64,000 bases of DNA from Tamlana sp. 2_MG-2023 (GCF_030548465.1 NZ_JAUOSF010000005.1:310001-374000), one strand, 5' to 3'. Shown: positions 8,283-17,654, numbered from the stretch's first letter. Numbers and translations are program-made. Notes: generated by a model from the sequence alone, not told the origin.

Positions 8283-8339
8283 AAGGACTTTCTAGTTTAG
8301 TTTAATTGGTTTGTTGACTAACTCAAATAATTAAATAAT
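8274..8339. repeat. Parent copy of the 66-bp duplicated segment
   Basis: Identical to 5550-5615. It includes the leuB stop codon and last two codons. Because this copy is continuous with intact leuB and a complete terminator, it is the original. Confidence 0.95.
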
Positions 8340-9449
8340 TGTGGATTGTCCTAAATGTATATTAGTAAAGTTTAGATTGGTCTCGTCTGGATTGTGAATG
8401 AAATCCTCAATAAAATCGCCAACTTTCGTTGTGCTAATATGATCGTATTTGTTGTTTAAATCTGGTGTGGTAATGTGAAGTTTCAAAGACTTGTCAACAC
8501 CTTCTCTCACACGGTTTGCTTCTTCATCTAAACCAAAATGATCTAACAGCATGGCTGCCGATAAAATAGAAGCAATAGGGTTAGCTATGCCTTTATTAGC
8601 TGCTTTGGTATAAGCACCGTGAATAGGTTCAAACATAACATGCTTATCACCTATAGAAGCTGAAGCTAATAAGCCTATCGAGCCTACAATTACACTGGCT
8701 TCTTCAGAAAGTATATCGCCAAACATGTTTTCTGTTAAAATAACATCAAACTGCCTTGGGTTGATAATTAAATCCATGGCCGCATTATCGATGTAAGTGT
8801 AATCTATTTTAACATCAGAATATTGCTTAGCTATGTCCTTAACCACACGACGCCATAGTCTTGAGCTTTCTAAAACATTCGCTTTATCAACCAAAGTTAA
8901 TTTGCGTTTTCTCGATTGTGCAGCTTTAAAAGCGGCGTGAGCGATACGCTCTATTTCAAAACGTTGGTATTCACAAACATCGGAAGCGGTGTTGCCATCT
9001 TCGCTAAGGTGTCTTTTTCCGAAGTAAATACCACCAGTTAATTCTCTATAAATAACAAGGTTTGTATCCTTTATTGCCTTTACTTTTAATGATGATTTGC
9101 TTAATAAATCTTCATAAGCAATTACAGGTCTGATGTTGGTATGTAATCCCAATGCTTTACGAAGTCCTAAAAGGCCTTGTTCTGGACGCACAGCTGCATC
9201 TGGATCTTCATCGTACTTTGTGTTACCTATCGCACCAAATAAAACAGCATCTGCTCTTTTGCAAATTTCAACCGTTTCATCAGGTAAAGCTGTGCCTGTT
9301 TTTTCAATGGCTGCGCCACCAACTAAGGCTTTTTCAAAAGTAAATACGTGATCAAATTCCATGGCTATAGCTTTCAAAACCTTAACGGCCTGAGCTGTAA
9401 CTTCTGGTCCTATACCATCTCCAGGTAATACGCCAATATTTAACTTCAT
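8331..9449 (-). CDS. leuB: 3-isopropylmalate dehydrogenase
   Basis: This NAD-dependent enzyme oxidises and decarboxylates 3-isopropylmalate in leucine synthesis. The 372-residue sequence has the isocitrate/isopropylmalate dehydrogenase pattern: GDGIGPEV at the N-terminus, the substrate loop LRKALGLHTNIRPV, RELTGGIYFG, the catalytic segment TLVDKANVLESSRLWR, and TENMFGDILSEEAS for metal and cofactor binding. It follows leuA with a 55-bp gap containing a degenerate palindrome, and the two are probably co-transcribed. leuC and leuD are not in the window. The transcript ends at the hairpin 8256-8282. Confidence 0.97.
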   Translation of the reverse strand: MKLNIGVLPGDGIGPEVTAQAVKVLKAIAMEFDHVFTFEKALVGGAAIEKTGTALPDETVEICKRADAVLFGAIGNTKYDEDPDAAVRPEQGLLGLRKALGLHTNIRPVIAYEDLLSKSSLKVKAIKDTNLVIYRELTGGIYFGKRHLSEDGNTASDVCEYQRFEIERIAHAAFKAAQSRKRKLTLVDKANVLESSRLWRRVVKDIAKQYSDVKIDYTYIDNAAMDLIINPRQFDVILTENMFGDILSEEASVIVGSIGLLASASIGDKHVMFEPIHGAYTKAANKGIANPIASILSAAMLLDHFGLDEEANRVREGVDKSLKLHITTPDLNNKYDHISTTKVGDFIEDFIHNPDETNLNFTNIHLGQSTII

Positions 9450-9504
9450 ATTTTACTTTTTTATGTGATCATTTCCGCGAAAGCGCAAAACCATCTTTTA
9501 TACC

Positions 9505-10680
9505 TTAAGCAGAAATAATTTCTTTATAAACCTTGCTGCTTGCTACAATTTCGTGGATGTCTTCATCATCAACTTCTTTTTTCTTATCTGCAAAATCTAA
9601 AAAGATGGTGTAGATTTCATCCAATTGAAGTTTTGTTAATTCGTAACCTACCTTTTTTGCTCTATATGCTAAGGCAGCTCTACCAGAACGTGCTGTTAAA
9701 ACAATAGCTGATTCGGTAACACCAACATCTTTAGGATCCATGATTTCGTAAGTTTCACGGTTTTTAATCATCCCATCTTGGTGAATTCCAGAACTGTGAG
9801 CAAAAGCATTTGCACCAACAATCGCTTTGTTTGGTTGTGTGTAAATACCCATGCTATCTGAAACCAATTGGCTTAAGCCATAAAGCATTTCAGTTTTAAT
9901 TCCTGTATCCAAGTTTAAGTAAGGGTGTTGCTTTAAGATCATGACAACTTCTTCTAAAGCTGTGTTTCCTGCGCGTTCCCCAATACCGTTAATGGTACAC
10001 TCAATTTGTCTGGCACCGTTAATAACACCTTCAATTGAATTTGCCGTTGCCAAACCTAAATCATTATGGCAGTGGCAAGATATAATGGCTTTTTCAATGC
10101 CTTTTACATTTTCTTTTAAGTACTTAATTTTAGCACCATATTCACTTGGTAAACAATAGCCTGTTGTATCAGGAATGTTTAATACCGTTGCACCTGCTTT
10201 AATGGCAGCTTCACAGATACGTGCTAAATACTCGTTATCGGTTCTTCCTGCATCTTCAGCATAAAATTCAACATCTTCTACAAAAGTCTTAGCATAAGAT
10301 ACGGCTTTTACGGCACGTTCTATAATCGCTTCTTTAGTAGAATTGAATTTATATTTTATATGAGATTCAGAAGTTCCAATTCCCGTATGAATTCGTCCGG
10401 TTTTAGCCAATTTTAAGGCTTCACCAGCTACTTTTATATCGTTCTCTACAGCACGTGTTAAACCACAAACTGTAGCATTTTTTACAATTTTTGAAATTTC
10501 TACAACCGATTTAAAATCACCAGGGCTAGACACTGGGAAACCAGCTTCAATAATGTCAACACCTAAATAATCGAGCTGTTCAGCAATGATTATTTTTTGT
10601 TCAGTATTCAGTTTACAGCCAGGGACTTGCTCGCCGTCTCTAAGGGTTGTATCAAAAATTTGGACTTTATTATCAGACAT
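9505..10680 (-). CDS. leuA: 2-isopropylmalate synthase (short form)
   Basis: The enzyme condenses acetyl-CoA with 2-ketoisovalerate, the committed step of leucine synthesis. [13 protein letters not shown] near the N-terminus and [11 protein letters not shown] are the two family signatures, with Asp and His metal ligands. At 391 residues it has the TIM barrel and connecting subdomains but lacks the C-terminal LeuA regulatory domain found in proteins of about 520 residues, so leucine feedback through that domain is not expected. Homocitrate synthase and citramalate synthase are close relatives, but the neighbouring leuB supports LeuA. The 148-bp gap to the divergent gene at 10829 must hold both promoters; I saw no Leu-rich leader peptide in it. 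Confidence 0.92.
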   Translation of the reverse strand: MSDNKVQIFDTTLRDGEQVPGCKLNTEQKIIIAEQLDYLGVDIIEAGFPVSSPGDFKSVVEISKIVKNATVCGLTRAVENDIKVAGEALKLAKTGRIHTGIGTSESHIKYKFNSTKEAIIERAVKAVSYAKTFVEDVEFYAEDAGRTDNEYLARICEAAIKAGATVLNIPDTTGYCLPSEYGAKIKYLKENVKGIEKAIISCHCHNDLGLATANSIEGVINGARQIECTINGIGERAGNTALEEVVMILKQHPYLNLDTGIKTEMLYGLSQLVSDSMGIYTQPNKAIVGANAFAHSSGIHQDGMIKNRETYEIMDPKDVGVTESAIVLTARSGRAALAYRAKKVGYELTKLQLDEIYTIFLDFADKKKEVDDEDIHEIVASSKVYKEIISA

Positions 10681-10828
10681 TTATTAAAATATATTTTCGT
10701 ATTGTTCTACGAATGTATATTTTGGTTTTGTAAAAATTCCATTCTACATTTGTTTTTTACGATGTTAAACACATTGATATAACGGTTAAAAAACTGTAAA
10801 ACAGAAAGTTACGTATGTTTTTATAACT

Positions 10829-12385
10829 ATGACAAGAGATCAAAAAGATAATTTATTTGTTTTAATTAAGTCCTTATCCAAATCGGAAAAGCGACAATTT
10901 AAACTTTATGTAGGGCGATTAGGAGTTAATGAAGATTCAAAATTTTTGACTTTGTTCAATATTTTGGATAAGTTAACCACTTATGATGAAGCAGTAATTT
11001 TAAAAAAGGGCATTGTTAAGAAGCAACAATTGTCTAATTTAAAGGCACATTTATATAAGCAAATCTTAATTAGTTTACGTTTAAATCCATCGCATCAAGA
11101 TGTGCGTATTCAAATTCGAGAACAGTTAGATTTCGCAACCATTCTTTATCATAAAGGATTATATAAGCAGAGTTTGAAAATTCTAGACAAAGCTAAAAAT
11201 TTGGCTATTGCTAATGAGGAGAAGAACGCGGCTTATGAAATTGTAGATCTTGAAAAAGTCATAGAATCTCAATACATAACGCGTAGTTTAAATAACAGAG
11301 CCGATCAATTATCGATTGAGGCTAAAGAATTAAGCAGACAGAATGTATTGGCCAGTAAGCTTTCAAATTTATCACTTCAGTTATACGGGCAGTTTTTAAA
11401 AACCGGTTATGTTAAAAACGAAGCGGAAACTAAGAGAATCACCGATTATTTTAATGCAAGATTACCTAAATTTCATATCAGTGAATTGGGATTTAGAGAA
11501 AAATTATGGCTTTACAAGTCCAGACTTTGGTATAGTTTTTTAACGCAAGATTTTTTAGCTTGCTATAAATTTTCTAGAAAATGGGTGGAGTTGTTTTATG
11601 AGAATAAGGATATGATTGTTTTAAATCCTGTGTTTTTCTTGAAAGGGAACAATTATTTACTAGAATCTCTGTACTACATTAGGCATTACAGAAAGTTTAA
11701 ATCTGCTTTATCTCGTTTTGAAGCCATTACCAAAGAAAAATGGTTTCCTGCTGATGATAATATTGATGGGTTAACGTTTCTGTTTATTTACAATAATAAA
11801 TTTAATCTTCATTTTATAGAAGGAAGTTTTAAGGAAGGCTTACCTTTAATTGATGAGGTTTTAGAGCGTTTAAAAAACTATAAAGATCGCATTGATGAAC
11901 ATCACATTATGGTGTTTTATTATAAGATAGCGAGCATGTATTTTGGTGCTGGTGATAATCGAAAATGTATTTATTATTTAGAAAAAATAATAAGTAATAA
12001 ATCATTGCAAATGCGGGAAGATTTATTGTGTTTTTCAAGAATTCTAAATCTTGTAGCGCACTATGAAGCCGGTTTGGATTACAACCTTGACGTTTTAATT
12101 AAGAGTACCTATAAGTTCTTAATTAAAATGGAAGATTTATATGAAGTGCAAAAGGAGTTCATTAAGTTTTTACGTGGCTTAGGCGATATTTATCCGCATG
12201 AAGTGAAAAATGAATTCATTAAGCTGCATAAAAAATTAAAGGAATTTGAAGATGACCCTTACCAAAGTCGTGCCTTTTTGTATTTAGATATTATCTCTTG
12301 GTTAGAATCTAAAATTGAAAACAAACCAATTGGCGATATTATTAGGAATAAGTTTATTTTGATGGAGAATCGCAATATATCTTAA
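10829..12385 (+). CDS. Helical-repeat protein of unknown function
   Basis: A 518-residue soluble protein with no signal peptide or membrane segment. It is rich in Leu, Lys, Glu and Tyr, and long stretches (such as HKGLYKQSLKILDKAKNLA and ENKDMIVLNPVFFLKGNNY) fit TPR-like helical hairpins. The N-terminal part LIKSLSKSEKRQFKLYV looks like a conserved opening helix. I recognise no enzymatic motif. It stands alone, divergent from leuA, and ends at a terminator, so context gives no function. A scaffolding or protein-protein contact role is only a guess from the fold. Confidence 0.65.
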   Translation: MTRDQKDNLFVLIKSLSKSEKRQFKLYVGRLGVNEDSKFLTLFNILDKLTTYDEAVILKKGIVKKQQLSNLKAHLYKQILISLRLNPSHQDVRIQIREQLDFATILYHKGLYKQSLKILDKAKNLAIANEEKNAAYEIVDLEKVIESQYITRSLNNRADQLSIEAKELSRQNVLASKLSNLSLQLYGQFLKTGYVKNEAETKRITDYFNARLPKFHISELGFREKLWLYKSRLWYSFLTQDFLACYKFSRKWVELFYENKDMIVLNPVFFLKGNNYLLESLYYIRHYRKFKSALSRFEAITKEKWFPADDNIDGLTFLFIYNNKFNLHFIEGSFKEGLPLIDEVLERLKNYKDRIDEHHIMVFYYKIASMYFGAGDNRKCIYYLEKIISNKSLQMREDLLCFSRILNLVAHYEAGLDYNLDVLIKSTYKFLIKMEDLYEVQKEFIKFLRGLGDIYPHEVKNEFIKLHKKLKEFEDDPYQSRAFLYLDIISWLESKIENKPIGDIIRNKFILMENRNIS

Positions 12386-12407
12386 GGTTTTTTCTGTGGA
12401 ATAATTA

Positions 12408-12446
12408 AAGGGTTATTGCTGAATTTATAAAATAACCCTTAAAAAA
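12408..12446 (+). terminator. Terminator after the helical-repeat gene
   Basis: A 10-bp stem AAGGGTTATT/AATAACCCTT (12408-12417, 12431-12440) is followed by AAAAAATTT. The U-tract on the plus strand is weak, so it may be a folded 3' end or serve the opposite strand. Confidence 0.55.
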
Positions 12447-12510
12447 TTTGGATATTAACTTTTTCTGAACGAATATTTGCATTCACAAAGTTCAAAAAAC
12501 TTACTGAAAT

Positions 12511-12608
12511 GTTATCAAGAAAGGCAGAGGGATTAGACCCGTTGAAGCCTTAGCAACCCTTTACCTGTAAAGAAGGTGCTAAATTCTACCCTTGATCGGA
12601 TAGATAAC
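12511..12608 (+). ncRNA. SAM-I (S-box) riboswitch upstream of metY
   Basis: The S-box core is visible in order: GTTATCAAGA, GAGGGATTAGACCCG, TTGAAGCCTTAGCAACC, AAGGTGCTAAATTC and a closing GATAAC. The outer helix P1 pairs GTTATC (12511-12516) with GATAAC (12603-12608). SAM binding should switch off expression of the methionine operon that follows. A later hairpin at 12704-12741 (CAAAGA/TCTTTG around CAGAAAA/TTTTCTG) is a candidate expression platform. The 187-base distance to metY is long. Confidence 0.95.
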
Positions 12609-12749
12609 GAAACGAAATTACCTACTGTAGTTTCTAAATTCTTTATAACATTTTTCTATTAAGCACACGGTCAATAATCGTGTATTTTGACTTTTTGGTT
12701 TCTCAAAGACCCTCAGAAAATGGTTTTTTCTGTGTTCTTTGAAATTTTC

Positions 12750-12769
12750 ATTCTCGCGAAGGCGGGAAT
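12750..12769. repeat. REP-like palindrome before metY
   Basis: ATTCTCGCGAAGGCGGGAAT, a member of the palindrome family described at 889. It lies in the 5' leader of the metY operon, 26 bases before the start codon. Read as protein it would add a basic, Arg-rich N-terminal extension to MetY, which I reject. Confidence 0.7.
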
Positions 12770-12795
12770 CATTATTAACTAAAAAAATTAGAAAA

Positions 12796-14070
12796 ATGAG
12801 TACACAAAAAATTGCAACAGACGCATTACACGCCGGACATGATTTTGCAGCCAATGGCGGAACAAGAGCCGTTCCTATTTATCAATCATCATCGTATGTT
12901 TTTAACAATTCAGACCATGCGGCGAATCTCTTTTCATTAAAAGAATTAGGGTTTATTTACACCCGATTAAACAATCCAACAAATCAAATTTTACAAGACC
13001 GCTTAGCCGCTATTGAAGGTGGTATTGGTGCGGTGGTTTTTGCTTCAGGGACTTCGGCAATTTCAACAGGCTTACTAACTTTATTAAAAGCAGGCGATCA
13101 TATTGTAGCGTCAAGCAGTTTGTATGGCGGAACTTATAATTTGTTGAGCGTGACTTTGCCTCGTTTGGGTATTACCACAACTTTTGTTGATGGTTCTAAT
13201 CCAGATGAATTTGAAGCCGCTGTAAAAGACAATACCAGAGCGTTTTTTGTAGAATCTTTAGGGAATCCGAAATTAGATGTTTTAGATATTGAAGCCATTG
13301 CGGTACATTCAAAAGCAGCAGGCGTTCCTTTTATAGTAGATAATACGGTGGCAACGCCAGCTTTACTAAATCCTATTAAGCACGGTGCGAATATCGTGAT
13401 ACACTCGTTAACGAAATATATTGGCGGACAAGGAACATCGCTTGGTGGTGCTATTATTGATGGTGGTAATTTTGACTGGGCAAACGGGAAATTTCCTGAG
13501 TTTACAGAACCTTCAGCCGGATATCATGGTTTAGTATACCACGAAGCTTTAGGTGCAGCTGCTTATACTTTTAAATTAATTTTAGAAGGTTTAAGAGATT
13601 TCGGTGGAGCTTTGAGTCCGTTTAACGCCTTTCAAATCATACAAGGCTTAGAAACTTTGCCTGTTAGAATTAAGCAACACAGTGAAAATGCATTGGAATT
13701 AGCCAAATGGTTAGAAGCGCAAGATGACATTGCTTGGGTCAATTATCCAGGTTTAGAAAGTAATAAATATAAAAAATTAGCCGATAAATACTTACCAAAA
13801 GGACAAAGTGGTATTGTGACTTTCGGCCATAAAGGCGGGTTTGATGCCGCAAAAAAGATAGCCGATAACACGAAATTGTTCTCATTATTGGCTAATATTG
13901 GCGATACAAAATCTTTAATCATTCACCCAGCAAGTACAACGCATCAGCAGTTGGATGAAGCGGAACAAAGTTCGGCAGGGGTTTCGGCAGATTTAATAAG
14001 ATTATCTGTGGGAATTGAAGATATTGAAGACTTAAAAGCAGATTTAACAGAAGCTTTTAAGACGATTTAA
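12796..14070 (+). CDS. metY: O-acetylhomoserine sulfhydrylase
   Basis: A PLP enzyme that makes homocysteine from O-acetylhomoserine and sulfide. I place the start at 12796 (MSTQKIATDALHAGHD), because the upstream extension to 12739 only translates a dispersed palindrome. Family features are QSSSYVF, YTRLNNPTNQ, FASGTSAIS for phosphate binding, and the PLP lysine in HSLTKYIGGQGTSLGG. The GGQGTS-type loop and the 424-residue length fit MetY better than cystathionine gamma-synthase. It is the first gene behind the SAM riboswitch and would use sulfide from the cys genes at 22-29 kb. Confidence 0.93.
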   Translation: MSTQKIATDALHAGHDFAANGGTRAVPIYQSSSYVFNNSDHAANLFSLKELGFIYTRLNNPTNQILQDRLAAIEGGIGAVVFASGTSAISTGLLTLLKAGDHIVASSSLYGGTYNLLSVTLPRLGITTTFVDGSNPDEFEAAVKDNTRAFFVESLGNPKLDVLDIEAIAVHSKAAGVPFIVDNTVATPALLNPIKHGANIVIHSLTKYIGGQGTSLGGAIIDGGNFDWANGKFPEFTEPSAGYHGLVYHEALGAAAYTFKLILEGLRDFGGALSPFNAFQIIQGLETLPVRIKQHSENALELAKWLEAQDDIAWVNYPGLESNKYKKLADKYLPKGQSGIVTFGHKGGFDAAKKIADNTKLFSLLANIGDTKSLIIHPASTTHQQLDEAEQSSAGVSADLIRLSVGIEDIEDLKADLTEAFKTI

Positions 14071-14101
14071 ATTAAGAACACAACGTTTTAAAATATAGCA
14101 T

Positions 14102-17100
14102 TTGGAGCAGTCATTGCAACATATTATCATAAAGGATTTCGTTACCGAAAATCAAACCGTTAATCCCGAAATCAATTTAAGTTATCAAGTTTTTGGCAAA
14201 CCTATTGGTGAGGCACCCATTGTTTTGGTCAATCATGCCCTTACCGGGAATAGTCATGTAGCCGGAAAAGGGGGCTGGTGGAGTGATTTAATTGGAGATG
14301 ACAAGGTTATCGACACCAAGCTTTACACCGTTTTAGCTTTTAATATTCCAGGAAATGGTTTTGATGGTTTCGTGATCGATAATTACAAAGATTTTGTAGC
14401 TAGAGATATTGCGAAATTATTTTTAATCGGTTTAGAAGAACTTAAAACAGGTAAATTGTTTGCTGTAGTTGGAGGTTCGCTAGGCGGTGGAATTTCTTGG
14501 GAAATGGCTGTGATAAAACCAGATTTAACGAAGCATTTGGTGGTTGTAGCAACCGATTGGAAATCTACAGATTGGCTGATTGCAAATTGCCAGATTCAAG
14601 AGCAGTTTTTACTAAATTCTAAGCACCCTGTTCATGATGCGCGCATGCACGCCATGCTGTGTTACCGCACGCCAGAGTCGTTTAAAGAACGCTTCAAACG
14701 TTCTAAAAATGACGATTTAGAGATTTTCAATGTAGAAAGTTGGCTGTTGCATCACGGCGATAAGCTGCAGGAGCGTTTTCAGCTTTCAGCTTATAAATTA
14801 ATGAATCAGCTGCTTAAAACGATTGATGTTACTAAAGGGAGAACCGAGAATTTTAATGTCTTAGAAAACATTGAAGCTAACATTCATATTGTTGGTGTGG
14901 ATTCCGATTTGTTTTTTACTGCGGAAGAAAACAGAGAAACTCAAAAACAGTTGGCATTAACACATCATAATGTCACTTATAATGAAATTAATTCAGTGCA
15001 TGGTCATGATGCCTTTTTAATGGAATATGACCAGCTAGAAAAAATAATAGAAGGCATTTTTGTGCCAAATTCTAAAAGAAAAAGAATGAAAGTATTAAAA
15101 TTTGGAGGCAAATCATTAGCAAACGGAGAAGGTTTAAACACCGTGCTTTCCATTATAGAAAATAAAGTTAGTGCAGGCGAACGTATTAGTATAGTGGTTT
15201 CTGCAAGAGGAACGGCAACCGATGATTTGGAGGAGATTTTAAACAAAGCCTTAAAAGGAAAACCTTATAAGGAAGATTTAGAAGCTTTTAAAGCCTATCA
15301 AAGTGCGCCTTCTAAAAATGTTGATTTTACAACAGAGTTTTCCACTTTAGATAAACTTTTTGAAGGGGTTAGCTTATTAGGTGATTATAGTAATAAGACT
15401 AAGGATAATATTTTGGCGCAAGGCGAATTGTTATCGGTAAAGTTAATTACAAGTATTTTAGAAGCACGTGGTATTAAAGCGCATGCTACCGATTCGCGTG
15501 AGCTTATTAAAACCGATGAGGTTTTTGGAAATGCGCAGCCTTTAGCAAAATTATCTAAAGAAAACACGCAAGCTTATTTTAAGAAGCATAAAGATACCGT
15601 GAATGTAATCACTGGTTTTATTGCATCTAATTTAAAAAATGAAACGACCACTTTAGGTAGAAACGGAAGTAATTATACAGCTGCATTAATCGCTAATTAT
15701 TTAGATGCTGAAGAGCTTCAAAACTACACACATGTTAACGGAATCTACACCGCAGATCCTAATATGGTTGCCGATGCGCAGCAAATTAGAGAGCTGTCTT
15801 TTAGCGAAGCGAATGAGTTAGCGAATTTCGGAACCTCTGTTTTACATGCGAAAACCATCATTCCTTTAGTGGAGAAAAATATCAGCCTTCGTATTTTAAA
15901 TACCTTTAATCCAGATGATGAAGGGACTTTAATTACAGCAAGACCAAGCACCAAAGAAGTAACATCTTTATCTGTTTTAGATAATGTGGCGCTTTTAAAT
16001 TTTGAAGGCCGTGGATTGCTGGGTAAAATTGGTGTAGATGCTAGAATATTTAAAGCCTTAAGTAATTACGGCATTAGTGTGAGTATCGTGTCTCAAGGTT
16101 CGTCTGAACGTGGTATCGGGTTAATTATCAATTCTGATCAAGCGACGCAAGCAGTAATTGCTTTAGAACGTGAGTTTGAAGGTGATTTCTATTCGCAAGA
16201 CGTTAATAAAATTGATGTGGTTGATGATGTGAGTGTCATCTCCATTGTAGGAATTGAGTTAAGTTCATTCCATAAACCATTCAATGCGCTTATAAAAAAT
16301 CAAATTACACCGTTGTTATTCAATAATACGGTTACTGGGAAGAACGTGAGTTTGGTGGTTAAAAAAGACCAGCTTCACAAGGCGGTAAACGTGATTCATG
16401 GTGAGGTTTTCGGAATTTCAAAAAAGATAAACATTGCTATTTTTGGACACGGTGGTGTTGGTGGTGCTTTAATTAATCAGATTTTAAAATCGAAAGGTGA
16501 TATTGAATCTCGTAAAGGTATTAACCTCAATATTTTTGCCATAGCCAATTCTAAAAAGCAACTTTTAAGTAAGAATGGCGTTGATTTAACTTGGGAAGAT
16601 GATATCAAAACAACGGATAATGCAAGTTCACTTGCTAATATTATCGCTTTCGCGAAAGCAAATCATTTAGAGAATTTGATTGCGGTTGATAATACGGCGA
16701 GTCCTAGTTTTTACGAAAACTATGTGCCTTTAATTGAAGCTGGTTTCGACTTGGTGTCTTCAAATAAAGTTGCGAATACGGTATCGCATAAATTCTACAA
16801 AGACTTACGTGTTGAGTTAAAAGAAAACAATAAAGAATATTTATACGAAACTACGGTTGGTGCAGGTTTACCGTTAATTGATACGATAAAATTATTGCAC
16901 GAGTCGGGAGAGAATATCACGAGAATTCGTGGGGTGTTTTCAGGGACTTTAAGTTATTTATTTAATAATTTTTCTGTGGAAGACAAAGCGTTTAGTGAAA
17001 TTATTCAGGAAACGATCGACAAAGGTTTTACAGAACCAGATCCGCGTGAGGATTTCTCTGGAAATGATGTGGCTAGAAAATTGTTAATTCTAGCAAGAGA

Positions 17101-17500
17101 ATTAGATTTGCATAATGAGTTTGAAGATGTTGAAGTTCAGAATTTAATTCCGGAACAATATCAAAATATTTCAGTAGATGAGTTTTTAAAACAATTGGAT
17201 GTTTTAGATGATGAATTTCAGAAGCTGAAGGCTAACCAGAAACCAGATCATGTACTACGTTATGTAGGTGATTTGTCAGGCGATTTGTCTCAAGATAAAG
17301 GAAAACTGGAAGTGAAATTGGTTTCTATTCCTGAAGACAGTACTTTAGGGCATGTTAAAGGAAGTGATGCGATTTTTGAAATATTTACAGAATCTTACGG
17401 TGAACAACCTATCGTGATTCAAGGCGCTGGAGCAGGCGCAGAAGTAACGGCGCGTGGTGTGTTTGGTGATATTTTAAGATTGTCTAAACACATTAACTAA
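14102..17500 (+). CDS. Fusion: MetX-like acyltransferase, aspartokinase, homoserine dehydrogenase
   Basis: One uninterrupted 1132-residue frame carries three enzymes. Residues 1-328 are an alpha/beta-hydrolase of the homoserine O-acyltransferase type: NHALTGNSH, nucleophile Ser126 in GGSLGG, acid in VDSDLFF, His in GHDAFL. Residues 329-about 770 are an aspartokinase (KFGGKS, TTLGRNGSNYTAA, FGTSVLHAKT, then ACT domains). Residues of about 773-1132 are homoserine dehydrogenase (FGHGGVGG nucleotide site, TVGAGLPLIDT, EPDPREDFSGNDVARK). Together they cover aspartate to acyl-homoserine apart from aspartate-semialdehyde dehydrogenase. The start is a TTG directly behind a stop. An internal ATG at 15086, preceded by a purine-rich run, marks the old gene junction. 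The aspartokinase part has unusual residues (see findings). Confidence 0.9.
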   Translation: MEQSLQHIIIKDFVTENQTVNPEINLSYQVFGKPIGEAPIVLVNHALTGNSHVAGKGGWWSDLIGDDKVIDTKLYTVLAFNIPGNGFDGFVIDNYKDFVARDIAKLFLIGLEELKTGKLFAVVGGSLGGGISWEMAVIKPDLTKHLVVVATDWKSTDWLIANCQIQEQFLLNSKHPVHDARMHAMLCYRTPESFKERFKRSKNDDLEIFNVESWLLHHGDKLQERFQLSAYKLMNQLLKTIDVTKGRTENFNVLENIEANIHIVGVDSDLFFTAEENRETQKQLALTHHNVTYNEINSVHGHDAFLMEYDQLEKIIEGIFVPNSKRKRMKVLKFGGKSLANGEGLNTVLSIIENKVSAGERISIVVSARGTATDDLEEILNKALKGKPYKEDLEAFKAYQSAPSKNVDFTTEFSTLDKLFEGVSLLGDYSNKTKDNILAQGELLSVKLITSILEARGIKAHATDSRELIKTDEVFGNAQPLAKLSKENTQAYFKKHKDTVNVITGFIASNLKNETTTLGRNGSNYTAALIANYLDAEELQNYTHVNGIYTADPNMVADAQQIRELSFSEANELANFGTSVLHAKTIIPLVEKNISLRILNTFNPDDEGTLITARPSTKEVTSLSVLDNVALLNFEGRGLLGKIGVDARIFKALSNYGISVSIVSQGSSERGIGLIINSDQATQAVIALEREFEGDFYSQDVNKIDVVDDVSVISIVGIELSSFHKPFNALIKNQITPLLFNNTVTGKNVSLVVKKDQLHKAVNVIHGEVFGISKKINIAIFGHGGVGGALINQILKSKGDIESRKGINLNIFAIANSKKQLLSKNGVDLTWEDDIKTTDNASSLANIIAFAKANHLENLIAVDNTASPSFYENYVPLIEAGFDLVSSNKVANTVSHKFYKDLRVELKENNKEYLYETTVGAGLPLIDTIKLLHESGENITRIRGVFSGTLSYLFNNFSVEDKAFSEIIQETIDKGFTEPDPREDFSGNDVARKLLILARELDLHNEFEDVEVQNLIPEQYQNISVDEFLKQLDVLDDEFQKLKANQKPDHVLRYVGDLSGDLSQDKGKLEVKLVSIPEDSTLGHVKGSDAIFEIFTESYGEQPIVIQGAGAGAEVTARGVFGDILRLSKHIN

Positions 17501-17540
17501 TAGAGACCGTCTGGTAATTTAACCAGCTTTGACGGATTAG

Positions 17541-17629
17541 GGCATTAGGGATAGAAGCGGCATCCTTTTTTGGCCTCCTAAAAGGCGAAAAAAGATATAG
17601 CGGATAGCCCGACCCGATCGGGAAATGCC
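17541..17629 (+). ncRNA. Structured intergenic element, Flavobacteriia type (possibly flavo-1)
   Basis: The element is closed by GGCATT (17541) and AATGCC (17624). Inside are TTAGGGATAGAAGCGGC, a CTTTTTTGGCC stem, GCGGATAGCCCGACCC and a CCCGATCGGG hairpin. A second copy with the same order of motifs lies at 36329-36403. Elements with AGCCCGACC are common between genes in Flavobacteriia; I suspect the flavo-1 RNA motif but cannot confirm the Rfam match from memory. It lies between the fusion gene and metZ. Confidence 0.6.
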
Positions 17630-17654
17630 AGAATAAGAATTATTAAAAAGAATT

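Noticed and set aside
9133-9351. Plus-strand frames within leuB
   Set aside because: Shadows of the coding strand; no independent coding signs.
9470-9487. TTTCCGCGAAAGCG between leuA and leuB as a repeat copy
   Set aside because: Only one arm resembles the palindrome family; too degenerate to list as a feature.
10681-10828. Possible Leu-rich leader peptide upstream of leuA
   Set aside because: Searched in view of the Phe/Tyr leader; no frame with clustered Leu codons and no terminator with a U-tract was found.
12739-12795. 19-residue N-terminal extension of MetY
   Set aside because: It only translates the dispersed palindrome, and the ATG at 12796 gives the normal MetY beginning.
12618-12854. 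Minus-strand frame between the riboswitch and metY
   Set aside because: It runs over the riboswitch leader, a palindrome and the metY start; the composition is that of non-coding sequence.
16648-16661. GCTTTCGCGAAAGC palindrome in the homoserine dehydrogenase domain
   Set aside because: It encodes ordinary residues (A-F-A-K-A) of the domain, lacks the GGAAT ends of the repeat family and is probably chance.
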